Shown here piece after piece: positions 41,934 through 50,005 of a stretch of DNA of 54,075 nt. A program made the translations under genes and the position numbers. The stretch is taken from contig JAGBEX010000006.1 of the NCBI GenBank assembly GCA_017936765.1, positions 1-54,075 of the forward strand, in the 5' to 3' direction. Source of the DNA: Clostridia bacterium (lineage in GTDB: Bacteria > Bacillota > Clostridia > Christensenellales > Aristaeellaceae). Below the pieces are notes generated by a model. The model ran no database searches, had not been told where the DNA came from, and worked only from the letters and a program-made list of their open reading frames with translations. Every line of letters begins with the position of its first letter. The first letter of the stretch is position 1.

Positions 41934-42305
41934 TTACTTGATTTCCACGGTGGCGCCCACAGCCTTGAACTGCTCGGCGATCTTCTCGGCTTCTTCCTTG
42001 GTGGCGCCTTCCTTGATGGTCTTGGGAGCGGACTCCACGATCTCCTTGGCTTCCTTCAGGCCCAGGCCGGACACGACTTCGCGCACAACCTTGATGACCT
42101 TGATCTTCTCGGAGCCGGCATCCTTCAGGATGACGTCGAACTCGGTCTTCTCTTCCTCGGCAGCAGCGGCAGCAGCGGGAGCAGCACCACCGGCAACGGC
42201 GATAGCGCCGGTCACGCCGAACTCTTCCTTCATAGCGTCAACCAGTTCCTTGATCTCCAGCAGAGTCATGGACTTGATAGCGTCCAGAATTTCCTGATGA
42301 GTCAT
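41934..42305 (-). CDS. rplL: 50S ribosomal protein L7/L12
   Basis: 123 residues: N-terminal dimerisation helices, an Ala/Gly hinge ([20 protein letters not shown]), and the C-terminal domain ending in [19 protein letters not shown]. It forms the ribosomal stalk that recruits GTPase factors. GGAGGG precedes the ATG. Second gene after rplJ. Confidence 0.97.
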   Translation of the reverse strand: MTHQEILDAIKSMTLLEIKELVDAMKEEFGVTGAIAVAGGAAPAAAAAAEEEKTEFDVILKDAGSEKIKVIKVVREVVSGLGLKEAKEIVESAPKTIKEGATKEEAEKIAEQFKAVGATVEIK

Positions 42306-42372
42306 TGTATTTTCCCTCCAAATTTAGAAAATGTCTGTTGTTTGTTATGCGGCTGTCAAGCAGCCAGGGTGA

Positions 42373-42873
42373 TTAGGCGGCAGCCTTCTGCTCGGCGATT
42401 TCGTCCAGCACGGCAACCAGAGAAGACACGGGGGAGACCAGGCAGCCCACCATGGTGGCCAGCAGCTCTTCGCGGCTGGGCAGGGAGGCCAGGGCCTTCA
42501 CGCCAGCAGCATCCAGGATCTCGGTGCCCATCATGCCACCCTTGATCTCCAGAGACTGCAGCTTGTTCTTCTCGATGAAGTCGTTCACGACCTTGGGGGC
42601 GTTGGTCACGTCCTTGGTGGAGAACACGAAGGCGTTGGGGCCTTCCAGCAGATTCTCCAGGCCGGAGATGCCGCACTCCTGCAGGGCGCGCAGCACCAGG
42701 CGGTTCTTCAGCACGCAGTACTGAACATCCTGCTCACGGCACAGCTTGCGCAGGTTGGTCACCTGTTCCACGGTCAGGCCGGAGTAGGAGCAGATCACCA
42801 TGGACTGGCAATTCTTGATCTTCTCAACAATCTCAGCCACGACCTGAACCTTCAACTCACGATTCTTGCTCAT
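42373..42873 (-). CDS. rplJ: 50S ribosomal protein L10
   Basis: 166 residues from MSKNRELKVQV; the upstream GTG at 42885 is too close to the GGAGG site to be the start. SMVICSYSGLTVEQVTNLRKL and GISGLENLLEGPNAFVF are typical. L10 anchors L7/L12 to the ribosome and binds its own leader RNA. Downstream rplL is 67 bp away. Confidence 0.96.
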   Translation of the reverse strand: MSKNRELKVQVVAEIVEKIKNCQSMVICSYSGLTVEQVTNLRKLCREQDVQYCVLKNRLVLRALQECGISGLENLLEGPNAFVFSTKDVTNAPKVVNDFIEKNKLQSLEIKGGMMGTEILDAAGVKALASLPSREELLATMVGCLVSPVSSLVAVLDEIAEQKAAA

Positions 42874-42902
42874 TTCTTCTTGCACCTCCTCAATGGTTTG
42901 AG

Positions 42903-43036
42903 AGTAAAAGAAAACCCTTGCGCAGGCGCAAGGGAGAGCTTGACAAAACTATCCTTCACACCTCGGCAGGCGGAGCGGACTCCCTTAGATCCTCGCGGAT
43001 ACCGGCTGTCTACGGCACAGGTTTCTTCAAAAACCG
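42903..43036 (-). promoter_or_regulatory. L10 leader with attenuator
   Basis: On the minus strand CGTAGACAGC (43005-43014) and CCTGCCGAGGT (42960-42970) match the conserved core of the ribosomal L10 leader of Firmicutes. A terminator CCCTTGCGC/GCGCAAGGG (42915-42934) followed by TTTTCTTTT lies between the leader and rplJ. Known logic: free L10 or L10-L12 binds the leader and lowers expression. Confidence 0.85.
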
Positions 43037-43042
43037 TATGTC

Positions 43043-43071
43043 ATTATACACGCTCTGCCGGGAAATGTCAA
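43043..43071 (-). promoter_or_regulatory. rplJL promoter, perfect consensus
   Basis: On the minus strand TTGACA (43066-43071), 17 bp, TATAAT (43043-43048). Confidence 0.9.
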
Positions 43072-43191
43072 CACCCGGCGCGAAGTTTTTCCCCGTTTGT
43101 TTACAGGTCTTACACTTTTGTAAATATGACGGCGATTTTCTTGAAAACGTCATGAAAATGTAATAAAGTGAGGCGGAAAGGAGTTGAACCC

Positions 43192-44154
43192 ATGCAGAAG
43201 ATGAACCGGCTGCGTCGGCTTGCGGCTTGCGGCCTGGCAGCGATGCTCATGTTGCTGGCACCTGTGGCTCATGCGGCGCAGGGCAAGGTGAATACCTCGT
43301 CGCTGGTGCTGCGCAAGTCCGCCAGCAAAACCAGCAAGGCCTTGCAGACCCTGGACCGGGGCGACACGCTGGAGGTGCTGTCCTCCACCGGGGACTGGTA
43401 CAAGGTCAGCTATGGCAAGTATACCGGATATGTAATGAAGCAATACGTAAAGGTCAGCGGCAAGGTGGAGGAGCAGACCTCTGTCAAGGAAGAAACCAAG
43501 CAGCCTGTTGCTGATTTGGGCGACGCCCCCGCCACCTCCCGCCCCGGCGATTCCGGCAGCCATGTGAAAAAGCTGCAGCAAGCCCTGCAGAACAAAGGCC
43601 ATTATAATGGAAAGATCGACGGCATCTACGGCAGCGGCACCACCGCCGCAGTGAAGGCTTTCCAGAAGAAGCATGGCCTGAGCCGGGACGGCATCGCGGG
43701 CAAGGTGACCATCAAGACCCTCTTTGGGGAAAACGCTGCGGACGACAAGACCATTGCAACGGAATCCCTGAAATGGTTCGGCAACGAGAACACCATCCCC
43801 AAGGGTGCCACGGTGACCATCAAGGACGTGCAGACGGGCAAGACCTTCCAAGCTGTGCGCTGGAGCGGCGCCAACCACATGGACACTGAACCCGCCAGCA
43901 AGGAGGACACCGCCACCATGAAGTCCATCTACGGTGGCAGCTGGAGCTGGACGCGCCGTCCCATTCTGGTGAAATACAACGGCCACGTCTACGCCGCCTC
44001 CATGAACGGAATGCCCCATGGCACCAGCACCATATCCAACGGCTTTGACGGCCACTTCTGCGTCCACTTCACCGGCAGCAAGACCCACGAGACCAACCGG
44101 GTGGACAGCGACCACCAAAGCTGCGTGCAGACGGCGCTGAAATCCACCTGGTAA
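43192..44154 (+). CDS. Secreted SH3 and peptidoglycan-binding protein with unknown C-terminal domain
   Basis: 320 residues from the ATG with GGAAAGGAG upstream. Signal peptide (1-25, ending AHAA); SH3 type 3 domain (about 30-85, VNTSSLVLRKSASKTSKALQ, YTGYVMKQYVKV); linker; a PG_binding_1 domain (about 118-180, DSGSHVKKLQQALQNKGHYNG). Then comes a 120-residue C-terminal domain with RRPILVKYNGHVYAASMNG and FDGHFCVHFTGSKTH. The last domain has conserved-looking His, Cys and His residues and may be catalytic, but I cannot name it. Cell wall role likely. Confidence 0.85.
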   Translation: MQKMNRLRRLAACGLAAMLMLLAPVAHAAQGKVNTSSLVLRKSASKTSKALQTLDRGDTLEVLSSTGDWYKVSYGKYTGYVMKQYVKVSGKVEEQTSVKEETKQPVADLGDAPATSRPGDSGSHVKKLQQALQNKGHYNGKIDGIYGSGTTAAVKAFQKKHGLSRDGIAGKVTIKTLFGENAADDKTIATESLKWFGNENTIPKGATVTIKDVQTGKTFQAVRWSGANHMDTEPASKEDTATMKSIYGGSWSWTRRPILVKYNGHVYAASMNGMPHGTSTISNGFDGHFCVHFTGSKTHETNRVDSDHQSCVQTALKSTW

Positions 44155-44158
44155 ACCA

Positions 44159-44187
44159 TTGACAAGCACCGAAAATCCTGCTAAAAT
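44159..44187 (+). promoter_or_regulatory. hisS-aspS promoter
   Basis: TTGACA (44159-44164), 17 bp, TAAAAT (44182-44187). Confidence 0.8.
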
Positions 44188-44195
44188 TTCTTGTA

Positions 44196-44418
44196 TGGCC
44201 GTGATGAGAAGAGCGTGCGGAGGCCGTCCACAGAGAGGGAATGGGTGCTGAAAATTCCCGTCGGGAGCCGCATGGAGACACCTCGGAGCCACCTGGTGAA
44301 AATCGGGCGCGTCCTCGCGTTACAGGGGAAACAAGGCGGCGCTTTGCCGCGAAGCAGGGTGGCACCGCGAAAATTGCTTTTTCGCCCCATGCAGACTTAC
44401 TTTCTGCATGGGGTTTTT
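44196..44418 (+). promoter_or_regulatory. T-box leader of hisS-aspS
   Basis: The T-box sequence AGGGTGGCACCGCG is exact at 44356-44369. The downstream terminator is CCCCATGCAG/CTGCATGGGG (44385-44413) plus T5. Upstream, the stem I region with AGAGAGG (about 44232) ends in GGAGACACCTCGGAGC. The specifier region reads GACACC (44277-44282), which contains both GAC (Asp) and CAC (His). Uncharged tRNA would stabilise the antiterminator and turn the operon on. Confidence 0.92.
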
Positions 44419-44451
44419 CTATGCAGGATACCATATCAGGAGGGATTTGTT

Positions 44452-45714
44452 ATGTTGACTCAGGCTCCCCGCGGCACAAAGGACGTGCTGCCCCAGGACA
44501 GCTACCGCTTCCAGTATGTAGAAGCCATGGAGCGCCAGGTGGCTGCCGAGGCAGGCTTCCGCGAGGTTCGCACCCCCGTGTTTGAACACACCGAGCTGTT
44601 CCTGCGCGGCGTGGGCGACACCACCGACATTGTGCAGAAGGAAATGTACACCTTCAAGGATAAGGGCGACCGCTCCATTACCCTCAAGCCCGAAGGCACC
44701 GCCGGTGCCGTGCGCGCCCTGGTGGAGCACAGCCTCTATGCCGATGCCCTGCCCTGCAAGATGTACTACCTCAACGCTCCCATCTTCCGCTATGAAGCGC
44801 CGCAAAATGGCCGCCTGCGCGAGCATCACCAGTTTGGCATGGAGTGCTTCGGCGCCAAGGACGCCACCGCCGATGCGGAGCTGATCATGGCTGCCTTCAC
44901 CCTGCTGAGCAGGCTGGGGGTCAAGAACCTGTCGGTGAACATCAACTCCATCGGCTGCCCTGAGTGCCGCCCGAAGTACCATGCGCTGCTGAAGGAATAC
45001 CTGGCGGATCGCATCAATGAGATGTGTGCCACCTGCAAGACCCGCTTCGAGCGCAACCCCCTGCGTGTGCTGGACTGCAAGGAAAAGCATTGTCAGGAGC
45101 TGGTGAAGGATGCTCCCTCCATGCTGGACGTTTTGTGCGACGAGTGCAAGGAGCATTTTGCCCAGCTGCAGAAGTGCCTGGAGGCGGCGGGTATTCCTTA
45201 TCAGATCGACAGCCGCATCGTCCGCGGCCTAGACTACTACACCAAGACCGTGTTTGAGCTGATCACCACCACCAAGGACGGCAACCTGACCGTGTGCGGC
45301 GGCGGCCGTTATGACAACCTGGTGGAGCAGCTGGGCGGCCCTGTGCTGCCTGCTGTGGGCTTCGGCATGGGCATCGAGCGCGTGCTGATGCTGCTGGAGG
45401 GCGAGGGCATCGAGCTGCCCAAGCCCAACCAGTACGATGTGTTTGTCACCTTCATGGGCGAGAACAAGATCGCGGCCTTCTCCCTGGTGCAGCAGCTGCG
45501 CAAGGCGGGCATCCGCGCCGATATGGATCACACCGGCCGCAGCCTGAAGGCGCAGTTCAAGTACGCCAACAAGACCGGCGCGCCCCTGTGCGCCACCCTG
45601 GGCGACGATGAGGTGGCAAACGGCGTGGTGAAGATCAAGAACATGAACACCAAGGAAGAACGTACTGTGGCCATCGGCGAAGCTGCCGAGGCCGTGAACG
45701 AAATGCTGAAGTGA
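44452..45714 (+). CDS. hisS: Histidyl-tRNA synthetase
   Basis: 420 residues from the ATG with AGGAGGG. Class II motif 1 around FREVRTPVFEHTELF, motif 2 in RYEAPQNGRLREHHQFGME, the HisA motifs RGLDYYTKTVFEL and GGGRYDNL, motif 3 in PAVGFGMGIERVLML, and a C-terminal anticodon-binding domain. Cotranscribed with aspS (the two are 8 bp apart) under the T-box. Confidence 0.97.
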   Translation: MLTQAPRGTKDVLPQDSYRFQYVEAMERQVAAEAGFREVRTPVFEHTELFLRGVGDTTDIVQKEMYTFKDKGDRSITLKPEGTAGAVRALVEHSLYADALPCKMYYLNAPIFRYEAPQNGRLREHHQFGMECFGAKDATADAELIMAAFTLLSRLGVKNLSVNINSIGCPECRPKYHALLKEYLADRINEMCATCKTRFERNPLRVLDCKEKHCQELVKDAPSMLDVLCDECKEHFAQLQKCLEAAGIPYQIDSRIVRGLDYYTKTVFELITTTKDGNLTVCGGGRYDNLVEQLGGPVLPAVGFGMGIERVLMLLEGEGIELPKPNQYDVFVTFMGENKIAAFSLVQQLRKAGIRADMDHTGRSLKAQFKYANKTGAPLCATLGDDEVANGVVKIKNMNTKEERTVAIGEAAEAVNEMLK

Positions 45715-45722
45715 GGTTGAAT

Positions 45723-47498
45723 ATGATGCAGAACCGTACTCATACTTGTAATGAACTGCGCATGGCTGACTGCGGCAAGACCGTGAAGCTCTGCGGCTGG
45801 ATGGAAAACGTCCGCGAAGTGTCTGGCAACCTGGCCTTTGTGGTGCTGCGCGACTTCTACGGCACTACCCAGATCGTGGTGGAAACCGAGGACATGATGG
45901 CTGTGATCAAGGGGCTGAACAAGGAGTCCACCATCGCCGTGACCGGCGTGGTGCGCGAGCGTGACTCCAAGAACCCCAAGATGGAGACCGGCGACATTGA
46001 AGTGGTGCCGGAGAAGATCGAGGTGCTGGGTCGCTGCCGCTACAACGAGCTGCCCTTCCAGATCAACCGCTCCAAGGAAGCCGACGAGACCCTGCGCCTG
46101 AAGTACCGCTACCTGGATCTGCGCAACCCCGAGGTGAAGAAGAACATCATCATGCGCTGCAATGTGGTCTCCGCCCTGCGCAATGCCATGAATGAGCATG
46201 GCTTCCTGGAGATCACCACCCCCATCCTGACGGCTTCTTCTCCCGAGGGCGCCCGCGACTACCTGGTGCCCGCCCGCAAGCATCCCGGTATGTTCTACGC
46301 CCTGCCCCAGGCTCCCCAGCAGTTCAAGCAGCTGCTGATGACCTCCGGCTTCGACAAGTATTTCCAGATCGCTCCCTGCTTCCGCGACGAGGACGCCCGT
46401 GGTGACCGCAGCCCCGGCGAGTTCTATCAGCTGGACATGGAGATGGCCTTCGCCTCCCAGGACGATGTGTTCGCCGTGCTGGAGGATGTGCTGCCCCCCA
46501 TCTTTGCCAAGTATGGCAAGTACAACATTGCTTCCTCTGCGCCCTTCAAGCGCATTCCCTTCAACGAGGCCATGGATGTGTACGGCTCCGACAAGCCTGA
46601 CCTGCGCATCGATCTGACCCTGACCGACGTCACCGAGCTGATCGGCTCCTGCGGCTTCGGTCCCTTCGAGGGCAATGTGGTGAAGGCTGTGGTGGTCTCC
46701 GACATGACCGCCACCCGCAAGCAGATCGACAAGCTCTGCGGCGATGTGGAAGTGGTGACCGGCAACAAGGCCTTCTGGTTCAAGGTGGACGAGAAGGGCG
46801 AAATCGCTGGCGGCATTGCCAAGTTCCTGCAGGACAAGAAGGACGAGATCATCTCCGCTCTGGACCTGAAGCCCAACACCTTCGTGGGCCTCACCGCTGG
46901 CAAGAAGCTGGCAGCCCAGAAGACTGCAGGCACCCTGCGCAAGATGGTGGCCGAGCTGGCACCCCAGCACATCGACCGGGAGCGCTATGAATTCTGCTGG
47001 ATCGTGGACTTCCCCATGTACGAGATTGGCGAGGAATCCGGCGAGCTGGAGTTCTGCCACAATCCCTTCTCCATGCCCAACGGCGGCCTGGAGATCCTGA
47101 ACAAGGCCGCTGCGGGCGAGGTGGATCCCCTGTCCATCACCGCCTTCCAGTACGACCTGGTGTGCAACGGCGTGGAGCTGTCCTCCGGCGCTGTGCGTAA
47201 CCACGACCCGGAGATCATGATCAAGGCCTTCCAGATGGTGCGCCTGGGCGAGGAGGACGTGAAGGCCAAGTTCCCCGCCATGTATAACGCCTTCTGCTAC
47301 GGCGCTCCGCCCCATGCCGGCATCGCTCCCGGCGTCGACCGCATGGTGATGCTGCTGGCTGGCGAGGAGTCCATCCGCGAGGTCATCGTCTTCCCCATGA
47401 ACAAGAACGCCCAGGACATCATGATGGGCGCCCCCGGCACCGTGGAGCAGAAGCAGCTGGACGAACTGCACATCGCCATTGTGAAGGACGAGGAATAA
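45723..47498 (+). CDS. aspS: Aspartyl-tRNA synthetase
   Basis: 591 residues, the bacterial type: N-terminal OB fold (CGWMENVREVSGNLAFVVLRD), class II core with motif 2 FRDEDARGDRSPGEFYQLD, the GAD insertion domain (about 300-410), and motif 3 near GVDRMVMLLAGEESIREVI. A second ATG lies one codon on. It pairs with hisS in an operon common in Firmicutes. Confidence 0.97.
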   Translation: MMQNRTHTCNELRMADCGKTVKLCGWMENVREVSGNLAFVVLRDFYGTTQIVVETEDMMAVIKGLNKESTIAVTGVVRERDSKNPKMETGDIEVVPEKIEVLGRCRYNELPFQINRSKEADETLRLKYRYLDLRNPEVKKNIIMRCNVVSALRNAMNEHGFLEITTPILTASSPEGARDYLVPARKHPGMFYALPQAPQQFKQLLMTSGFDKYFQIAPCFRDEDARGDRSPGEFYQLDMEMAFASQDDVFAVLEDVLPPIFAKYGKYNIASSAPFKRIPFNEAMDVYGSDKPDLRIDLTLTDVTELIGSCGFGPFEGNVVKAVVVSDMTATRKQIDKLCGDVEVVTGNKAFWFKVDEKGEIAGGIAKFLQDKKDEIISALDLKPNTFVGLTAGKKLAAQKTAGTLRKMVAELAPQHIDRERYEFCWIVDFPMYEIGEESGELEFCHNPFSMPNGGLEILNKAAAGEVDPLSITAFQYDLVCNGVELSSGAVRNHDPEIMIKAFQMVRLGEEDVKAKFPAMYNAFCYGAPPHAGIAPGVDRMVMLLAGEESIREVIVFPMNKNAQDIMMGAPGTVEQKQLDELHIAIVKDEE

Positions 47499-47530
47499 AT
47501 CGTTCATTGGTTGTTGCGCACCGAAGGGGT

Positions 47531-47557
47531 GGAGGGGGCGATCGGAAAGCCCCCTCC
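47531..47557 (+). terminator. Hairpin after aspS
   Basis: GGAGGGGGC (47531-47539) pairs perfectly with GCCCCCTCC (47549-47557); no T-tract follows, so termination efficiency is uncertain. Confidence 0.5.
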
Positions 47558-47590
47558 CCGCGCCGCAGCGCGGAATCCTTGCTGCAGGAT

Positions 47591-47660
47591 AGAATTGCAG
47601 GGGTTTCGCCGCTGCGGCGGCGACCAAAGGGCTTTCCGATCGCCCTTTGGAAACCTTCGG
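47591..47660. repeat. 70-bp repeat E, copy 2
   Basis: 68 of 70 positions match 24932-25001. It ends 31 bp before the -35 of the asp23 promoter. Same orientation and the same two hairpins. Confidence 0.9.
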
Positions 47661-47691
47661 GCGACACAACTGCGATGCTGTTTTCAAGCGC

Positions 47692-47720
47692 TTGTCAAAG
47701 CGCGGAAAATCTGTTATACT
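47692..47720 (+). promoter_or_regulatory. asp23-amaP promoter
   Basis: TTGTCA (47692-47697), 17 bp, TATACT (47715-47720). Confidence 0.8.
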
Positions 47721-47748
47721 GTTATGGAAACCTGAGGAGGTGCTATTT

Positions 47749-48228
47749 ATGGCAAGCAAGAAGGATAATCTCCCCTTGACGGTGGATATGGATACTGAAC
47801 CGACCAGCAACATCATTTATGCCAATGAGGTGGTTGCTTCCATCGCGGGCGTTGCGGCCAGCGAGGTGGAGGGCATTGCCAGCATGTGCAATGTTTCCGG
47901 CAGCATCCTCAGCAAAAAGAACAGCAACATCACCAAGGGTGTGAAGGTCGAGATCGGCACGGAAGAGGCCAGCGTTGACCTGTATGTGATCATGGAATAC
48001 GGCACGCCCATCCAGAAGGCTGGCCAGGACGCGCAGGAAAATGTGCGCCGCGCCATTGAGAGCATGACCGGCCTGCACGTTGTGCGCGTGGATGTCCATG
48101 TGCAGGGCGTGAGCTTTGAAAAGGAAAACAGCGCCCTTACCGCTGGCGCCCAGCAGGCTGTGCTGGAGGCTGGCGCGGCGGAAGCTCCCGCTGCGGAGGC
48201 TGAAGCCGCCCAGGAGACCGAGGCGTAA
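47749..48228 (+). CDS. Asp23/Gls24 family envelope stress protein
   Basis: 159 residues from MASKKDN (GGAGG 8 nt upstream). The Asp23 domain (about 15-120) shows IIYANEVVASIAGVAASEVEGI and VDVHVQGVSFEKEN; the last 35 residues are an Ala/Glu tail. Asp23 proteins sit under the membrane, held there by AmaP, encoded next. Upstream open-frame extension to 47647 crosses the promoter and is rejected. Confidence 0.92.
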   Translation: MASKKDNLPLTVDMDTEPTSNIIYANEVVASIAGVAASEVEGIASMCNVSGSILSKKNSNITKGVKVEIGTEEASVDLYVIMEYGTPIQKAGQDAQENVRRAIESMTGLHVVRVDVHVQGVSFEKENSALTAGAQQAVLEAGAAEAPAAEAEAAQETEA

Positions 48229-48235
48229 TCCTTTC

Positions 48236-48276
48236 CACCGGCAGGACAGCTTTGCCTTGCCGGTGAAGCTTTTTTT
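48236..48276 (+). terminator. Terminator-like hairpin between asp23 and amaP genes
   Basis: CACCGGCA (48236-48243) pairs with TGCCGGTG (48258-48265), followed by AAGC and T7. It should reduce readthrough into amaP and give more Asp23 than anchor. Confidence 0.75.
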
Positions 48277-48315
48277 CACGAAGATGCATATGCTGTGGCA
48301 AAGGAGGCTGTGAGT

Positions 48316-49476
48316 ATGAAGCTTCGCGTAATTGACCGACTGATCGCCGCGCTGGCGGGCATCATTCTGGTGTGCCTGGCGGTGGTGCCGCTGGCGGATA
48401 CCCTGTTTGACGTGGGCATCCTTGACCGCCTGGCCAAGATTGCTGCGTTCAAGTCCGCGTCCCACATTCTGTTTATGGTGGGCGGCGGCGTTGTGGTGCT
48501 GCTGGTGGGCATCCTGTGCCTGCGGGTGGCGCTGCGCCGCTCCAAGAGCAAGGGCTTTGTGGTGCAGACCACCGATGTGGGCGAGCTGAGCATTTCCATC
48601 CGCGCCATTGAGGATCTGGTGAACAAGTGCGTTGCCAAGCACGATGAGCTGCACGTGTCCAGCACCACGCTGGACAACAGCCGCGGCGGGCTGACCATCG
48701 GCCTGCGTGTGGGTCTGGCCACCGGCGTGAACATCCCCCTGGCGGTGAACGCCCTGCAGAAGCAGATCAAGCAATATGTCACGGCCTGCTCCGGTGTGGA
48801 CGTGCAGGAAGTGAAGGTGCAGGTGGAAGCCACCAGCGCCAAGGCCAAGCCCTCCATCTACGCGGTGCCTGAAATGCTGGAAAACCCCGCGCCCCTGCCC
48901 CGCGAGGCGGAACAGGTGCCGGAAGTGGCCGCCGAGCCTGCCCCTGCCGAGGTGAAGGAGCCAGAGGAGAAGTGCCTGCATCAGCGCCTGTTCAGCGAGG
49001 AAGAGCAGCCTGCCAACATGCCCATGCCTCCGGTGGAAGCCCCCGTTGAGGAAGCCACCGAAGAGCCTGCCGAAGAAGAGCAGGAAGTCAATATTCCCAC
49101 CGAGAAAGCCACCGAAGCCTGGGAAGCCAACGTACCTTCCGACGAAGAAGTGGAAGCCTTTGAAAAGAAGGTACCCGCGGAGGAAATCGTTGCTGCATGG
49201 GAAAAGACCGAGGAAGAAGCTGCCGAAGCCGCCGCTGTGAGCGAGCTGGAGACCCTCTCCGGCCTGACCGACGAGGTGGAAGAAGTGGAAGCGGTGGAAG
49301 AAACCGCCGAAGCCGACGAAACCGAGGCTGAAGAAGTCGAGAAAGTCGAGGAAGTCGAGGACGTGGAAGAATCCGCCGAGTTCGTGGCGGACGAGGAATC
49401 CATTGCCGAGCTGGCCGCGCTGGACGGAGTGGAGGAAGCGGAGGTTGCCGCTGAAGGCGAGGAAGAAGCGGAGTAA
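48316..49476 (+). CDS. amaP: AmaP-like membrane anchor with long acidic tail
   Basis: 386 residues against about 180-200 for usual AmaP. Two membrane helices (about 10-30 and 48-72) and an Asp23-like domain (about 85-175, VVQTTDVGELSISIRAIEDLV) match AmaP. Residues about 190-386 are a Glu/Ala/Val/Pro tail with almost no basic residues. Within it, three related units read VNIPTEKATEAWEA, NVPSDEEVEAFEK and KVPAEEIVAAWEK. GGAGG precedes the ATG. It should tether the Asp23 protein to the membrane; the tail's role is unknown. Confidence 0.87.
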   Translation: MKLRVIDRLIAALAGIILVCLAVVPLADTLFDVGILDRLAKIAAFKSASHILFMVGGGVVVLLVGILCLRVALRRSKSKGFVVQTTDVGELSISIRAIEDLVNKCVAKHDELHVSSTTLDNSRGGLTIGLRVGLATGVNIPLAVNALQKQIKQYVTACSGVDVQEVKVQVEATSAKAKPSIYAVPEMLENPAPLPREAEQVPEVAAEPAPAEVKEPEEKCLHQRLFSEEEQPANMPMPPVEAPVEEATEEPAEEEQEVNIPTEKATEAWEANVPSDEEVEAFEKKVPAEEIVAAWEKTEEEAAEAAAVSELETLSGLTDEVEEVEAVEETAEADETEAEEVEKVEEVEDVEESAEFVADEESIAELAALDGVEEAEVAAEGEEEAE

Positions 49477-49941
49477 ATGCGGAATTCGGAATGCGGAATT
49501 CAGAATTTAGTTTGTGGACGGGCGCGAGGAAAAGCCAGGCGTTGAGGCAAGTGGCAGAACCACTCCTTCCGTCAGCCGCAAGCGGCTGCCACCTATCCGC
49601 CGTTACACTCCCTCACAATTCGGCATTGTCGTTCAGCCAGCCAAAGCTGTCTGAACTCTGTGCCTCATTGGAACTCCAGGCTGCTGCTTCCGCCACAGGC
49701 GGCGCAGCCTTCCGTTCCTCAATCGGCGCGAGCAAGCTCGCTTGTTTCGGTTGATTCGCTCAGCTCGCTTTTTGTCGCCACTGGCGACGCTCGCATCGCT
49801 CACCTCGGAGAAGGAGGCTTTTGGGTGCGAGACCACGCAACTTGATAACAAAAAGGGTTTCGAAAGGGCCGAACGGCCCTTCGCGGAGTCCAGAGGCAGC
49901 GCCTCTGGTGGGGTATCCAAAGGGGCAAAGCCCCTTTGGTC
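49477..49941. repeat. Composite intergenic repeat, copy 5, with nested insert
   Basis: Module A (GCGGAATTCGGAATGCGG, from 49479) begins one base after the amaP stop. Module B (GTCAGCCGCAAGCGGCTG) is interrupted after CCACCT and resumes at CGGAGAAGGAGGC, leaving a 211-bp insert (49595-49805) flanked by CACCT. Module C is missing. Module D follows (AAAGGGCCGAACGGCCCTT, CCAGAGGCAGCGCCTCTGG, AAAGGGGCAAAGCCCCTTT). No gene is seen. Confidence 0.8.
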
Positions 49942-49964
49942 GCCGCAGGCGAAACAAGGGAAGC

Positions 49965-49983
49965 ATGAAACCGCGGGTTTCAT
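49965..49983. repeat. Hairpin just upstream of the nusB ribosome binding site
   Basis: ATGAAACC-GCG-GGTTTCAT is a perfect 8-bp stem ending about 7 nt before the AGGAG site of nusB, where it could affect translation or mRNA stability. Confidence 0.45.
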
Positions 49984-50005
49984 AAGAAAGTAGGAGATTT
50001 ACGTT

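Noticed and set aside
47647..47748. N-terminal extension of the Asp23 protein from 47647
   Set aside because: The extension overlaps the -35/-10 promoter at 47692-47720, and the ATG at 47749 has a good ribosome binding site and the natural family start.
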